DNA from: JACRAO01 sp964490895
GTDB lineage: Bacteria > Bdellovibrionota > UBA1018
Length of the DNA: 54,604 nucleotides
NCBI GenBank assembly: GCA_964490895.1
Contig: CAZBEI010000105.1
Span: forward strand, 1 to 54,604
Direction: 5' to 3'
Position 1 is the first letter of the stretch, and the number at the start of each line of letters is the position of its first letter. The notes under the pieces are model-generated. The model saw nothing but the letters and a program-made list of their open reading frames with translations, had not been told where the DNA came from and did no database searches. The position numbers were made by a program, and so were the translations under genes. Positions 7,425-17,400 of this stretch are shown in pieces.

Positions 7425-10112
7425 TCAAATCACTCCAATAGACAAATGAAACCGATAGGGATCCTCCCCCTCCGCCGGAAATAAATTAAAACCCCAATCA
7501 AAATTTACTGGACCCACCGGGCTTATATAATGAAATCCAAAGCCAGCTCCATATCTCAAAATCCCAAAAGAAAACCGATCTTTTAAGAGATTTGCTGCAT
7601 CTAAAAAAGGGCCAAACCGAAGGCTCCCGGCAAATGGAAAATCCAACTGCGCCCGATAGTTGACGTAAGAGAGCGTTCCTCGAATAGCCAAATCACTCAC
7701 ATTCAAAGTCTGCTCTCCAAAGCCTCTCAGACTGCCTGCCCCTCCCAAAGAGAACTGCTTAGAGAGTGGGATCGCAAATTTCCTCGCCAACAAATCCTGC
7801 TCTGAAACCTCAGGAGGGGTCAAAACTAAGTTTTTTTCAAACCCAGTGCGAAAGGAAAAGAATCCAAAGATCCTTTTCCCCAAGGGAATGTAAGCATCTG
7901 CTCGATATTGAAACCGAGTAAACGCAACAGGAAAAGGATCGCCCTGAGAAAGAAACAAGGGAGACGCATATTCAAAGGTGGCGAGTGTAAAAAAACCAGA
8001 AGTAGGCGAAAGCGCATTGTCTCTCAGATCTAATCTCAGCGAAGGCACGAGAGACCCAATGACCAAGGTCTGATCGTCAATGGCCGGAACGAGGGAATTA
8101 AATTGCTCCGTTTGCTCTAGGTGATAAGAAAGCCCAGCCACCAAATTATATTTTTGAAGAAGTCGCTTTTCTAAACCTAAAGATAGCAAAATAGTAAATG
8201 CATCAAACCCCAAAAACTGCGTTTTTTCTACAGAAAACTTCGGCCTAAATGGAGTGTTTCCTAAGATAAACCAAGGCCACAAGTAACCAAATTCAACTCT
8301 ATATTCTAAAAAACATGGGCCCCCATGGGCCACGTTATTTTTGTCGATATTTGCACAAAAACTTGGATCAAACCGACGGTTGATGTTTGTCGTGAGAGAA
8401 AGAGTGTGATTTTTTCCCCAAAGGTTGGCGTATGCAGATTGTCCAAAAAGACGAATCCCCAAATCGTTTCGGTAGCCTACGCCTCCAGCTAAAATTCCAG
8501 GCGATCCCTCGACCAGTGAAATACGGAGTATTTTGTGTCCTGTTTTTTTTCCGTCCTCGAGCAATCGAAAGTTTACGACAGAAAAAATTCCAAGCTTTCT
8601 AAGCCTAATCTCAGACTCTGTCAATTTGTCTTCTTCTAGAAGCGCAAATTCCTTTAAAACAAGCTCTCTTCGGACCACCTCTTCTTGTGTCGTTTGTAGG
8701 CCTTCGATTTCAATTTGACTGACATAATAAGCCAACCCTTCTTGCAATTCGAGCGTGATAAATGCAGTTTTATTTTCATGCAAATACTGAACCACTGTGT
8801 CTTTTTTCTCATTCAAGATCTTCGCATCCCAATACCCTTTCGAACGATAAAGACGTTTTAGATTTTCTATTCCTTCGTTGAATAAAAATAAATTAAGTGG
8901 ATGGCCTTCTTCTATGGCCAGAACTTTTTTTACTTCCTCTTGAGAAAAGGCATGAAGCCCAAGAAGGTCAATTTTATCTACAAAAGACTGTTCTCCTTCG
9001 TACAAGTAAACCACGAGTCGAACAGAATGATGAACCGACTGGTAAGTCTTATTGATAGTCACAATTTTTGCCGAAAGAAATCCCTGCGACTTCATCCACT
9101 CTAGGAGTTTGTCTGTAGCAAACTGCACATCCTTTTCTACATAGTAACGATTTTGAAGCAAAATAGAGGCCTGCTGAAAATAGAGGGCTTCCAGTTTTTC
9201 TTGGGTAAATTCGACATTTCCATCAAATTTTAAATCTTCAATTTTAATCCGATAGCCCTCCTCGATTTGGTATGTAATGTGTCTCTCTTGAGCGTTTTGA
9301 TGCTCGAACACAAAGGGCGAAACCTTTACTTCCATGTACCCCTGAGTCTTATACTCATCTTCAATTTTATTTTTAATAAAAAGAATATAATCTTTTCCAA
9401 ACCCAATCAGCTTCTGCTCTTCAATAAAAGAGTCCAGCTGGCTTTTAGAAAAAAACAAATTCCCACGAAACCCAAACGTTACTCGCTCCCCCATTTCAAA
9501 CGAAATCTCTATATCGACAAGGTGCGAAACCCCAGGTTTGACATGGACATCCACAATCCTTGCCCCTACAAACTCCTCTGAAGACAAGAAGTCTAGGACT
9601 GCTCTTTTTCCACGGTTGAGTTGATCTTGATCGAAAAGATCCCCCTCCTTCAACCCAAAGAGAGCGTGAATTTTGTTTTTTTTACTTTCCCAATACTTTT
9701 GAAAATAAACTGTTCTTATTCCCAAAGGAAGGACTTGAACTTTTGACACTCGAATTGGTTTTCCTTCAATGATTAATATTCTTAAAATATTTTCAAAATT
9801 TCCATGCGAATTTTTTCTTCGAATAAATTCGCTTTTAACATCGACTTCTGAATACCCCTTGTTTTGATAAAAATTTTCTATGTTAGACAAAGTTCGAATA
9901 AGCTTTACTCTTTCGAACTCGTCTCCAACGGAGAGTTCTAAGTAAGACTCGAGCACTTGTTGAGAACTCACAGTCAATCCGGAAAACTCAACCTGATCGA
10001 CTTCTAATCGATCCCCTTGTGCTGCAAGAGCGCCAAAAGCAAATAGAAATGCGCTACTTAAAACGTTTTTGTAATTTAAGATCCAACCCATAGGATGTCG
10101 TATTCTTTGCAT
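7425..10112 (-). CDS. Omp85-family outer-membrane assembly protein (TamA/BamA-like) with six POTRA units
   Basis: An 895-residue outer-membrane protein. A signal peptide (NVLSSAFLFAFGALA) is followed by six POTRA-like units that I delimit at about 35-118, 119-209, 210-287, 288-374, 375-460 and 461-537, each closing with a Gly/Glu turn such as IEGK or YEGE. The beta-barrel runs from about 540 to the end, with the loop motif GSLRGF and a C-terminal GPVNFDWGFNL strand. BamA usually has five POTRAs and TamA three. Pairing with tamB suggests a TAM-like role in inserting proteins or supporting lipid transport. The frame overlaps the tamB end by 59 bases; an ATG at 10091 (Met8) is an equally good start. 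Confidence 0.9.
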   Translation of the reverse strand: MQRIRHPMGWILNYKNVLSSAFLFAFGALAAQGDRLEVDQVEFSGLTVSSQQVLESYLELSVGDEFERVKLIRTLSNIENFYQNKGYSEVDVKSEFIRRKNSHGNFENILRILIIEGKPIRVSKVQVLPLGIRTVYFQKYWESKKNKIHALFGLKEGDLFDQDQLNRGKRAVLDFLSSEEFVGARIVDVHVKPGVSHLVDIEISFEMGERVTFGFRGNLFFSKSQLDSFIEEQKLIGFGKDYILFIKNKIEDEYKTQGYMEVKVSPFVFEHQNAQERHITYQIEEGYRIKIEDLKFDGNVEFTQEKLEALYFQQASILLQNRYYVEKDVQFATDKLLEWMKSQGFLSAKIVTINKTYQSVHHSVRLVVYLYEGEQSFVDKIDLLGLHAFSQEEVKKVLAIEEGHPLNLFLFNEGIENLKRLYRSKGYWDAKILNEKKDTVVQYLHENKTAFITLELQEGLAYYVSQIEIEGLQTTQEEVVRRELVLKEFALLEEDKLTESEIRLRKLGIFSVVNFRLLEDGKKTGHKILRISLVEGSPGILAGGVGYRNDLGIRLFGQSAYANLWGKNHTLSLTTNINRRFDPSFCANIDKNNVAHGGPCFLEYRVEFGYLWPWFILGNTPFRPKFSVEKTQFLGFDAFTILLSLGLEKRLLQKYNLVAGLSYHLEQTEQFNSLVPAIDDQTLVIGSLVPSLRLDLRDNALSPTSGFFTLATFEYASPLFLSQGDPFPVAFTRFQYRADAYIPLGKRIFGFFSFRTGFEKNLVLTPPEVSEQDLLARKFAIPLSKQFSLGGAGSLRGFGEQTLNVSDLAIRGTLSYVNYRAQLDFPFAGSLRFGPFLDAANLLKDRFSFGILRYGAGFGFHYISPVGPVNFDWGFNLFPAEGEDPYRFHLSIGVI

Positions 10113-13100
10113 CTGAACTGTCTAAACTATCCCAAACCCCAATGACTGAAAAATTAGGTGTGACTTGAAATTCTGCATTGACCTCTCTTTCTGAACTGGT
10201 CCCAACCCCCACTGTGCTACCTAAAGAAAATTCAAATTGACGGCCAATTTTCTTTTTCACTACAATTTTTGGAGCCGCCCCAACATCTGTTTCATTTTTT
10301 GGCCGAAAAGCACTTGATCCCTGCTGCTGACTTAAGGACTCGTCGAGCTGAATTTGAAAACCTGTTTTATTCTGAACATCTCTATTGAAATCCATTGAAT
10401 GAAGAAGCAACGAGGCAGCTCCACTTTTATCCATCGTTGATCGGTCTTCTACTCCCACTTTTTTTACTTCGTCTGAAGTCATTCCAAGCGCCAAAAGAGA
10501 TAAAATCTCTGGCTCTGGCAAAGAGGGGTTGGAATTAAACTCCGTTTTGAAGTTTTGAGAATTTCCTGAAACAAATAAAAAAATCTTTGTTGGGCCAACT
10601 TCTGTCACTGCACTTAAATTAAACTCGGGATTAATCAGCGTTGGATTATTAAAATTGACTACACCCGATTGAATTTGAAACACCCTGTCCTTAAAATATA
10701 GTTTTCCATCGATGATTTCAGCTTTGCCCAAAAGTCGTGGGGTTTGAAGGGTGCGAATTACTTTGACTTGCCCTCTCAACTCTGCATCGAAGAATTCATT
10801 TTGAACGCGCACCTCTTTTTCCGCTTTCACCTCAATGTCTAAATTAAACTGGGCCCATTGCCTCTCTGGCTCAGAGGAAAAAGACGGAAAATAATAAGCA
10901 CTTTTTAAGCCTAAAGATTGATTTTGTGCTAATATTTTCTCTTTAATCAAAGCAGACTCCACTTCAATACTTCCATCAATCAAGTAGGGAAACTCAGACC
11001 CTGACAAATGGATCTCTCCAAATATTTTAACATACTGAAAGGGATAAAACTTAAGCTTATTGCCGCTGAGTTCCGCATGTAAAGACAAGCTTGGGAATCG
11101 ATCAATAAAAACTTGAATCTCACCTTGAGTCGTTATTTGTCCCTGGGCCAAATCTGCCTCTAATTCTTTGACTAAAATTTTATTAGCCTTAAATTGCAGT
11201 TGACCCGAAATATTTTCAAATGGCGACTCTAAAGAGGGGGCTTTAAAACCTCCCTGCTCGAAGTTGATTCTCCCTTGGAACTGTGGCTCCTTAATCGTGC
11301 CTAACACAATCAGATCAAGTCTTGCTTTTCCTTTGGCCTGAGTGACGAGAGGAGTGAGAAATTCTAAGAAATTCAAGCCTACTTCACCTGAAATACTGCC
11401 TTCCAAACGTCGGTCGCTTGATTTTACAAAGATTTGAGCCTGACCCTCATTTCCCAAAAGAGTCACTTCAGCGACTGGAAAATCTCCATTCGAGAGCCTG
11501 ATCGCGACAGGTTCTTTAAGACGAAATAAAACCCCATTTTTTTGCAGAACGTACTCTGTCATCTCGAGCTTTCCACTGGCTTGCTCAAATAAACCTGTCT
11601 TATAATTCAAATCAACAGTGCACGAGACCACCCCTCTCAAAGAAGAATCAGGAATTGTTTTTGGATTGAGAAGTAAAAGGAGAGGGGAAAAATCAAAGTT
11701 TTTTAATGTGCCCACCAAAGAAGACCGTGCTCCCACGTGAGTGTCATAATGGAGTTCGAAAAAACCACGCCCTTCGAAAAAATTGGCCCAGAACTTGTAA
11801 ACTCCATTCAAACTACTGATCTCAAGTTTGCAAGGAGGCATGGAATCCCCGCGTATAAATAGATCATTGATAAAAATTTCAGTCTTTGATTGGAGAGATC
11901 CAAGCAGGCCCGATCCAAAGGTTCTAAAATCTACTTTACCCCTCAGTGGAACATCCAACCTTGCAACGTGATTGAGTTCATTGAGCTTGAGCCCAGTGCT
12001 GCTAAAATCCCAATTCATCTCCTGAGTTTGGTCAATGGATATGTGTCCACGAATCACTTCATTTTGCTTCAGCGCTTGGACATCCTTGAGGTAATATTTT
12101 CCCTTGTTAAATCCTCCGCCGAAAGAAACTGTTTTAAACTTTTCGCCTCCATATTCCCAATTTACGCCTTTAATATCAGAACTGATTTCCAAGTTTTTTA
12201 GAGCAGTTCCACCAGTAATTTTTACAGCTCCATGAACTGCCCCCCTTAGCCCTTGTGGAAACCAACTCATGGATCTTGTCAGATTTTCAAAAACAGCTAT
12301 AAAATCTTGAATCCAGCCTTTTTGAATTTCGACATTTACCCGAACTGAATCCGCTGCTAAATCCACAACTCCATCCACTTTGTATGAACTTTCTTTTCCT
12401 TTTGCCACTTCAACATTTTGTATGACCAGCTGACTAGACCTCGTTTGGTATAAAATAGGACCCTTTAAATTCCCTAACTTTAAATTTAAATAATAGGCTT
12501 CTTTGAAGTCTGGATTAAAAGCTATTGTCACATCCGAAGTATCGCCGTACACATGAGCTTTGAGGTTCCCTTCTCCCAAAAAATCAACTTCTCCAATCTG
12601 CTTAAAATCTGCCAAATTAACTGGACCTTCTGCAAAAAAATCAAATCCTTTTTTAAAATCAAACCCTCCATTCAATTGAAATCGGGTGTGAGGGAGAGAC
12701 AGAACTAAGGTTTGTGTTTTTATTCCAATTGGATCAATCGCAACATGCCCTTCAAGACCGAGTTCAGAAACTTGCAAAACTTTATGGAGTGGTTTTGATT
12801 GCCCATAACTTTGATTGTCGAGTTGAAAGTTAATCAGCTTGAGTTTGAGCTCCGAATGGATAGACCAAAGTTGATTTTTTTGTCCTTTTTTAAAGTTTAA
12901 GACAACATCCCCTGTAGCTCTAAAATCAAGTGGATAGATGGATTTAAAGCCTGCACCCGTTAACCAGTGCAAATGAACTTGATCTAAATTTAAAGGCACA
13001 CTCACTTCGTCTATGTGTAAAAAATTAAACTTAAACTCGCGCAATGCTATTTTTCCACCCCAGCCCGGTTGAACTCCTCTTTCTCGATTAAACACCTTCG

Positions 13101-14127
13101 AATAAAGCAAACCCTGGCGCACACTCACCTCTGGCCCCTGGGGAGAAAAACTCACCCCTCCATCACATGTAAACTCATCTACAGACCATCCCTGATAGGA
13201 CAAGCCCTGCACTCCCAAAGCACCCTTGATTTTTAATGTTTCCTCGAGCTTTAAGAGGTTTCCAAGCCCCTTCCCATCAAAATTAAATTTCCCACTGGGA
13301 AGTTCTTTTGATAAATGGTTCAGGTCTCCTTGAACATTTATTTTGAGATCTGATAACAGTTCTTTTGGGTCTAAAACATTTCCCTTAATGAAACCATTTG
13401 TTTTTAATTCTAATGTTTTTTCTTTCACTCTCAGTGAGTCGATTTGTAATCCTGAAGAGCTGAGTTTGAGCTGGGCCTGTAACTCGTCTATAAAGCTTGG
13501 AAATTTTAATTTTTTAGGCCATTCCGAACGAAGTTCCCTCAATTTAAAACTGAGAGAATAACCAGGCCCTTCTGAGCTCAACCATTTTTCGATCCCTATC
13601 GAGTCTGCAATCAAGTCCAGAGAGAAACCCAGTTCAGTTAGCTTGATTTTGAGATGAGACTCCTCCAAAGAAACCGACTCTGCTTTAATTTGAAAAAGGT
13701 CACTCCATTTTGTCAGACTCAAACGATTCTTTTTAGACTTTTTTTTTGAAAAAAATCCAGCCTCAATTTCAAACTCAAGATCTCCTCGGTAAACAATCAC
13801 TTTATGAATTCGAATATTTCCAGAAAACATTTGAAGTGGCAAAAAAATCAAGTCCACCCGTTCCGCCTGGACTTTTGATTTTTCTGGTAAATGAGCAATA
13901 TTTTGTTTTTTAAAAGTGAGGATGGGTTTTTTAATTGAAACTCCAGGGGGAAACATTTTGATAGACAAATCCGCAAAATCTGCTTGAATTCCAATTTCTT
14001 CTGGGATGTAGGCCGCAACTGTTTGTTTTAAAAACCGTGGAAAATAAGAGCTTTGAATAAATCCCAGTGCACAAAATATAAAGAGACTGGTAACGAAAGT
14101 AAAAATGAGAAAAGGATTTTTCCACAT
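10054..14127 (-). CDS. tamB: TamB-like inner-membrane/periplasmic translocation module protein
   Basis: A 1357-residue AsmA-like protein. One N-terminal membrane anchor (FLIFTFVTSLFIFCALGFI) is followed by a long beta-rich periplasmic region and the C-terminal DUF490/TamB domain, recognised by DGKLYFKDRVFQIQSGVV followed by NFNNPTLINPEFNL and PSLPEPEILSLLALG. Such proteins form a hydrophobic groove bridging inner and outer membranes and partner an Omp85 protein, which is the next gene downstream and overlaps it. It is preceded by a TPR gene with a 3-base gap. Confidence 0.92.
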   Translation of the reverse strand: MWKNPFLIFTFVTSLFIFCALGFIQSSYFPRFLKQTVAAYIPEEIGIQADFADLSIKMFPPGVSIKKPILTFKKQNIAHLPEKSKVQAERVDLIFLPLQMFSGNIRIHKVIVYRGDLEFEIEAGFFSKKKSKKNRLSLTKWSDLFQIKAESVSLEESHLKIKLTELGFSLDLIADSIGIEKWLSSEGPGYSLSFKLRELRSEWPKKLKFPSFIDELQAQLKLSSSGLQIDSLRVKEKTLELKTNGFIKGNVLDPKELLSDLKINVQGDLNHLSKELPSGKFNFDGKGLGNLLKLEETLKIKGALGVQGLSYQGWSVDEFTCDGGVSFSPQGPEVSVRQGLLYSKVFNRERGVQPGWGGKIALREFKFNFLHIDEVSVPLNLDQVHLHWLTGAGFKSIYPLDFRATGDVVLNFKKGQKNQLWSIHSELKLKLINFQLDNQSYGQSKPLHKVLQVSELGLEGHVAIDPIGIKTQTLVLSLPHTRFQLNGGFDFKKGFDFFAEGPVNLADFKQIGEVDFLGEGNLKAHVYGDTSDVTIAFNPDFKEAYYLNLKLGNLKGPILYQTRSSQLVIQNVEVAKGKESSYKVDGVVDLAADSVRVNVEIQKGWIQDFIAVFENLTRSMSWFPQGLRGAVHGAVKITGGTALKNLEISSDIKGVNWEYGGEKFKTVSFGGGFNKGKYYLKDVQALKQNEVIRGHISIDQTQEMNWDFSSTGLKLNELNHVARLDVPLRGKVDFRTFGSGLLGSLQSKTEIFINDLFIRGDSMPPCKLEISSLNGVYKFWANFFEGRGFFELHYDTHVGARSSLVGTLKNFDFSPLLLLLNPKTIPDSSLRGVVSCTVDLNYKTGLFEQASGKLEMTEYVLQKNGVLFRLKEPVAIRLSNGDFPVAEVTLLGNEGQAQIFVKSSDRRLEGSISGEVGLNFLEFLTPLVTQAKGKARLDLIVLGTIKEPQFQGRINFEQGGFKAPSLESPFENISGQLQFKANKILVKELEADLAQGQITTQGEIQVFIDRFPSLSLHAELSGNKLKFYPFQYVKIFGEIHLSGSEFPYLIDGSIEVESALIKEKILAQNQSLGLKSAYYFPSFSSEPERQWAQFNLDIEVKAEKEVRVQNEFFDAELRGQVKVIRTLQTPRLLGKAEIIDGKLYFKDRVFQIQSGVVNFNNPTLINPEFNLSAVTEVGPTKIFLFVSGNSQNFKTEFNSNPSLPEPEILSLLALGMTSDEVKKVGVEDRSTMDKSGAASLLLHSMDFNRDVQNKTGFQIQLDESLSQQQGSSAFRPKNETDVGAAPKIVVKKKIGRQFEFSLGSTVGVGTSSEREVNAEFQVTPNFSVIGVWDSLDSSDAKNTTSYGLDLKLQKRFK

Positions 14128-14130
14128 TCT

Positions 14131-14925
14131 CTAGTTTACCCTTTGAATTTGTTGCAATCTTTTTTCAACATCTCGATAATGGGGATCCACCTGAAAAACC
14201 TGTTCGTACCACTGAAAAGCCAAATCTGGTCTTCGGAGCTGCTCATAGGCTCTCCCCATGAGATAAATGAGATCAATTTTTTCTGTTGCTGGAAACTCAC
14301 TGTCTCCCAGAATAGGCTCCAGGTGGTGGGTTGCCTCATACGCACGACCTGCCATAATGAGAGAATAAGCTAAAAGACTACTGGCCACTAAAAACTGATG
14401 TGCCTCTCTTTTGGCAACCAAAAACTGCCTCGCAGCCAAGTCATACAAGCCCATTTCTAAAAAAGCGATTCCAATATCAATCCGATCTTTTGGGGTGAGA
14501 GTCGCAAGCTCTTGGTCTAAGTTTTCTGTAAACTCAGGATCCGAAAAAATTCCTAAACCTAAATCAGCATCTAAAAATCTCATGACTTGCTCAGAATCTA
14601 ACTCCTCTAAAGAAAGACCCTCTCTATTTTTTGTAGAGGAATCTCCAAGCATTGCTTTCAACTCTTGCTGCCCGAGTTCCTCAAGTAACTTTTTAGCATT
14701 GACTTGATTTGAATCAAATCTCAAAATCTGCCTGAGAATCCTTTTGGCATCCTCTAAAATACCCTCTTGAACCAAAATTTTAGCAGATTGAAAAAGATCC
14801 TCTATTTTTTCAAGAGTGAGAGGAACCTTTTGAGAAGTCTTCTCAAAAGTAACCGCCGTAGTGGTTGGCTCGATAAGATCCTCACCTAAATCAACCGGTG
14901 TTTTTTCGTCTCCAGTAGCCGACAT
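14131..14925 (-). CDS. TPR-repeat protein upstream of tamB
   Basis: A cytoplasmic protein of 264 residues from the ATG at 14925. An acidic N-terminal region leads into helical pairs of TPR type (VQEGILEDAKRILRQILRFD, and near the end DLAFQWYEQVFQVDPHYRDV). The upstream frame extends to a TTG at 14979 inside accC. I prefer 14925 because it begins just after the accC stop, although its AAGGAG lies directly against the ATG with no spacer, so reinitiation is likely. It resembles the FimV/PilF-type C-terminal helical repeats only in general. No specific function can be given. Confidence 0.7.
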   Translation of the reverse strand: MSATGDEKTPVDLGEDLIEPTTTAVTFEKTSQKVPLTLEKIEDLFQSAKILVQEGILEDAKRILRQILRFDSNQVNAKKLLEELGQQELKAMLGDSSTKNREGLSLEELDSEQVMRFLDADLGLGIFSDPEFTENLDQELATLTPKDRIDIGIAFLEMGLYDLAARQFLVAKREAHQFLVASSLLAYSLIMAGRAYEATHHLEPILGDSEFPATEKIDLIYLMGRAYEQLRRPDLAFQWYEQVFQVDPHYRDVEKRLQQIQRVN

Positions 14926-14935
14926 CTCCTTAATT

Positions 14936-16294
14936 TTACTCGTATTTTGGAAGAAACTCTTCCAAAAAGTGGGTGTCAAAATTTCCCTCTTTGAACTGAT
15001 TGCTTGAGATTATTTTTTTATGTAACGCAATGGTCGTTTTAATCCCTTCAATCACAAATTCGTCAAGAGCTTGACGCATTTTTGCGATCGCATCGATCCG
15101 GCTGGGAGCATGCACAATGAGTTTTGCAATCATAGAATCATAAAAAGGAACGACTTGATATTGATCATAGACAAAGGAGTCCACTCGCACTCCAAAACCC
15201 CCAGGTACGTGATACGCCGTAATTTTTCCGGGCGAAGGAGTAAAGCGCTCCGGATCTTCTGCTAAAATACGGCACTCAATCGCATGGGTTTGAATTTTAA
15301 TATCAGATTGCACAATGCTTAATTTCTCCCCTGCGGACAAACGGATCTGCTCTTTTACAAGATCAATTCCAGTGACCATTTCTGTAACAGGATGCTCTAC
15401 TTGGATGCGCGTGTTCATTTCCATAAAATAAAATGATCCGTCTTCGTCGACTAAAAACTCGACTGTTCCAACATTTTCATAGCGAACTTCTCGACAAAGT
15501 TTGAGAGCAGCTTCGCCCATGAGTTGTCTTTGTTTTGGTGATAAAATAGGGCTTGGGCTTTCTTCTAATATTTTTTGATGCCTCCTTTGAATAGTGCAAT
15601 CTCTTTCTCCTAAACAAATCTGGTTCCCGTAACTGTCACAAAGGACCTGAATTTCAACATGGCGTGGGTGCTGACAATACTTTTCGACATAAAGAGCAGA
15701 ATTTCCAAAAGCTGCCTTGGCCTCAGAGCAAAGCCGATCAAATGAGGCATTCAGCTGATTTGCATTGTAGACCACATGGATGCCTCGCCCTCCCCCACCC
15801 GCTGCTGCTTTTAGAATGACCGGATACCCTATTTTTTTCGCTTCTACTATCGCTTCTTCTGCATTTGGAACAGAGGAGGGGGTCCCCGGCAAAAGAGGCA
15901 GACCCGCCTTTTTTGCAGTTTGCCTCGCCTGGGTTTTCTCTCCCATTGATTGAATATTTTCGGCAGTGGGACCAATAAAAGTGATATTGCACTGTTTACA
16001 AAGTCGGGCAAACTCAGCATTTTCAGACAAAAAACCATACCCTGGATGAATGGCGTCTGCCCCCGTTATATCGGCCGCCGATAGGATGCTTGCCACATTG
16101 AGATAACTAAATTTGGCCTGAGGGGGCCCAATGCAAACGGCTTCGTCAGCTAATTTGACATGCAGAGAGTTTTCGTCGGCAGTAGAATAAACCGCCACAG
16201 TAGAAATACCCAGCTCTCGGCAAGCCCTGATAACTCGAAGTGCGATTTCTCCTCGATTTGCGATGAGAACTTTTGTAAATAACTTATGTCTCAT
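14936..16294 (-). CDS. accC: Biotin carboxylase subunit of acetyl-CoA carboxylase
   Basis: A 452-residue ATP-grasp enzyme that carboxylates biotin on AccB with bicarbonate and ATP, the first step of fatty acid synthesis. It begins with the canonical KVLIANRGEIALRVIRACRE, has the glycine-rich AAAGGGGRGI loop, the MEMNTRIQVEHPVTE catalytic segment, and the C-terminal biotin carboxylase domain. Full length. It follows accB by 15 bases. The carboxyltransferase genes accA and accD are not in this window. Confidence 0.97.
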   Translation of the reverse strand: MRHKLFTKVLIANRGEIALRVIRACRELGISTVAVYSTADENSLHVKLADEAVCIGPPQAKFSYLNVASILSAADITGADAIHPGYGFLSENAEFARLCKQCNITFIGPTAENIQSMGEKTQARQTAKKAGLPLLPGTPSSVPNAEEAIVEAKKIGYPVILKAAAGGGGRGIHVVYNANQLNASFDRLCSEAKAAFGNSALYVEKYCQHPRHVEIQVLCDSYGNQICLGERDCTIQRRHQKILEESPSPILSPKQRQLMGEAALKLCREVRYENVGTVEFLVDEDGSFYFMEMNTRIQVEHPVTEMVTGIDLVKEQIRLSAGEKLSIVQSDIKIQTHAIECRILAEDPERFTPSPGKITAYHVPGGFGVRVDSFVYDQYQVVPFYDSMIAKLIVHAPSRIDAIAKMRQALDEFVIEGIKTTIALHKKIISSNQFKEGNFDTHFLEEFLPKYE

Positions 16295-16309
16295 TATAAT
16301 AAAAAGCTT

Positions 16310-16816
16310 CTAGTCTGGTTCTTTAGACTCAATAACAAAAAGTGGCTCTTCGAACTCTACGGGTTGCCCGTTCTCCACCATAATAGAGAGAATCTTTCCA
16401 GAGTACTCTGACTCAATAACATTCATGAGCTTCATAGCCTCAATAATACAAAGAGAGTCCCCTCGTTTCACCACCTGACCTTCCTTGACGTAGGGGTCTC
16501 CCCCAGGGGAAGCTGACCCATAAAAAATCCCAACAAAGGGCGACAAGACTTGTTTTTCGTGTGAGGAAGCCTTTTTTTGAACTCCATTTTCAAGTGACGC
16601 CACTGAAAGAGATGGAGAGGCGTGAACTTCTGGGGGAGGGGTTGACCACTTCGTTTGCATTTTGAGATGAACTTGGCCTGAGCCATTGGACCACTCAAGC
16701 TCTACGAGTAGGTTTTTTTCCATAAAATCACAGAGCTTTTTGAGGTGATTTAAATCTGGGCCCTGCGACTTAGAATGCGGTTTAGAATGTAGTTTGGCGC
16801 TTTTTACTTTGTTCAC
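16310..16816 (-). CDS. accB: Biotin carboxyl carrier protein of acetyl-CoA carboxylase
   Basis: A 168-residue carrier. The C-terminal biotinyl domain carries EAMKLMN with K129 as the biotinylated lysine, and the thumb-like segment SPGGDPYVKEGQVV characteristic of acetyl-CoA carboxylase carriers. A proline/serine-rich linker (about 57-90) joins a basic N-terminal part. The start is GTG, one base after the efp stop, with AAGGTG upstream as ribosome-binding site. Lies in the usual accB-accC order. Confidence 0.95.
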   Translation of the reverse strand: MNKVKSAKLHSKPHSKSQGPDLNHLKKLCDFMEKNLLVELEWSNGSGQVHLKMQTKWSTPPPEVHASPSLSVASLENGVQKKASSHEKQVLSPFVGIFYGSASPGGDPYVKEGQVVKRGDSLCIIEAMKLMNVIESEYSGKILSIMVENGQPVEFEEPLFVIESKEPD

Positions 16817-16817
16817 C

Positions 16818-17381
16818 CTATCTATTCACCTTTTCAACATAACTGTAGCTTCGAGTATCAACACGAATCAAATCTCCTTCTTTAATATGAAAAGGTACAT
16901 TTACGGTTGCACCGGTTTCTAGTTTGGCAGGTTTTGTTCCACCACTGACGGTATCTCCTTTAAAGGCTGGATCGGTTTCAATAATGATCAATTCCACAAA
17001 AGTGGGAAGTTCAATTCCGATCGGCCTTTCGTTAAAATACATAACTTTAATAACTAAATTTTCTTGAAGAAAATCCTTTGCCACCCCCAAGTGAGTATCA
17101 TTGAGAACCACTTGATCGTAGTTCGCCTGATTCATAAAATGACAGCCCTCAGCATCTCGGTAAAGGTATTGCATCTCATTTTGTTCTGTATTTGCACGGT
17201 CTAATTTGTCGCCCGAGGTAATGGTTCTTTCGATGATATTTTGATTGAGCATATTTCGAAGTTTGGTACGAGTAAAAGCTCTCCCTTTTCCAGGACTGAC
17301 ATGCTGGTAGTCCACAATTTCGAAAGGAACACCCTCGATTTCTACTTTTAAGCCTTTTCGAAACTGATTGGTGGCGTACAT
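16818..17381 (-). CDS. efp: Elongation factor P
   Basis: Rescues ribosomes stalled at consecutive prolines. KOW-like domain 1 carries the SPGKGRAF loop with the lysine that is post-translationally modified in many bacteria (K32 from this start). Central and C-terminal OB domains follow, with the ending GDLIRVDTRSYSYVEKVNR. I chose the ATG at 17381 over the TTG at 17387, since AGGA is 8 bases before it. The efp-accB-accC order recurs in many bacteria. Confidence 0.97.
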   Translation of the reverse strand: MYATNQFRKGLKVEIEGVPFEIVDYQHVSPGKGRAFTRTKLRNMLNQNIIERTITSGDKLDRANTEQNEMQYLYRDAEGCHFMNQANYDQVVLNDTHLGVAKDFLQENLVIKVMYFNERPIGIELPTFVELIIIETDPAFKGDTVSGGTKPAKLETGATVNVPFHIKEGDLIRVDTRSYSYVEKVNR

Positions 17382-17400
17382 AATCAAAGTCCTACCATGC

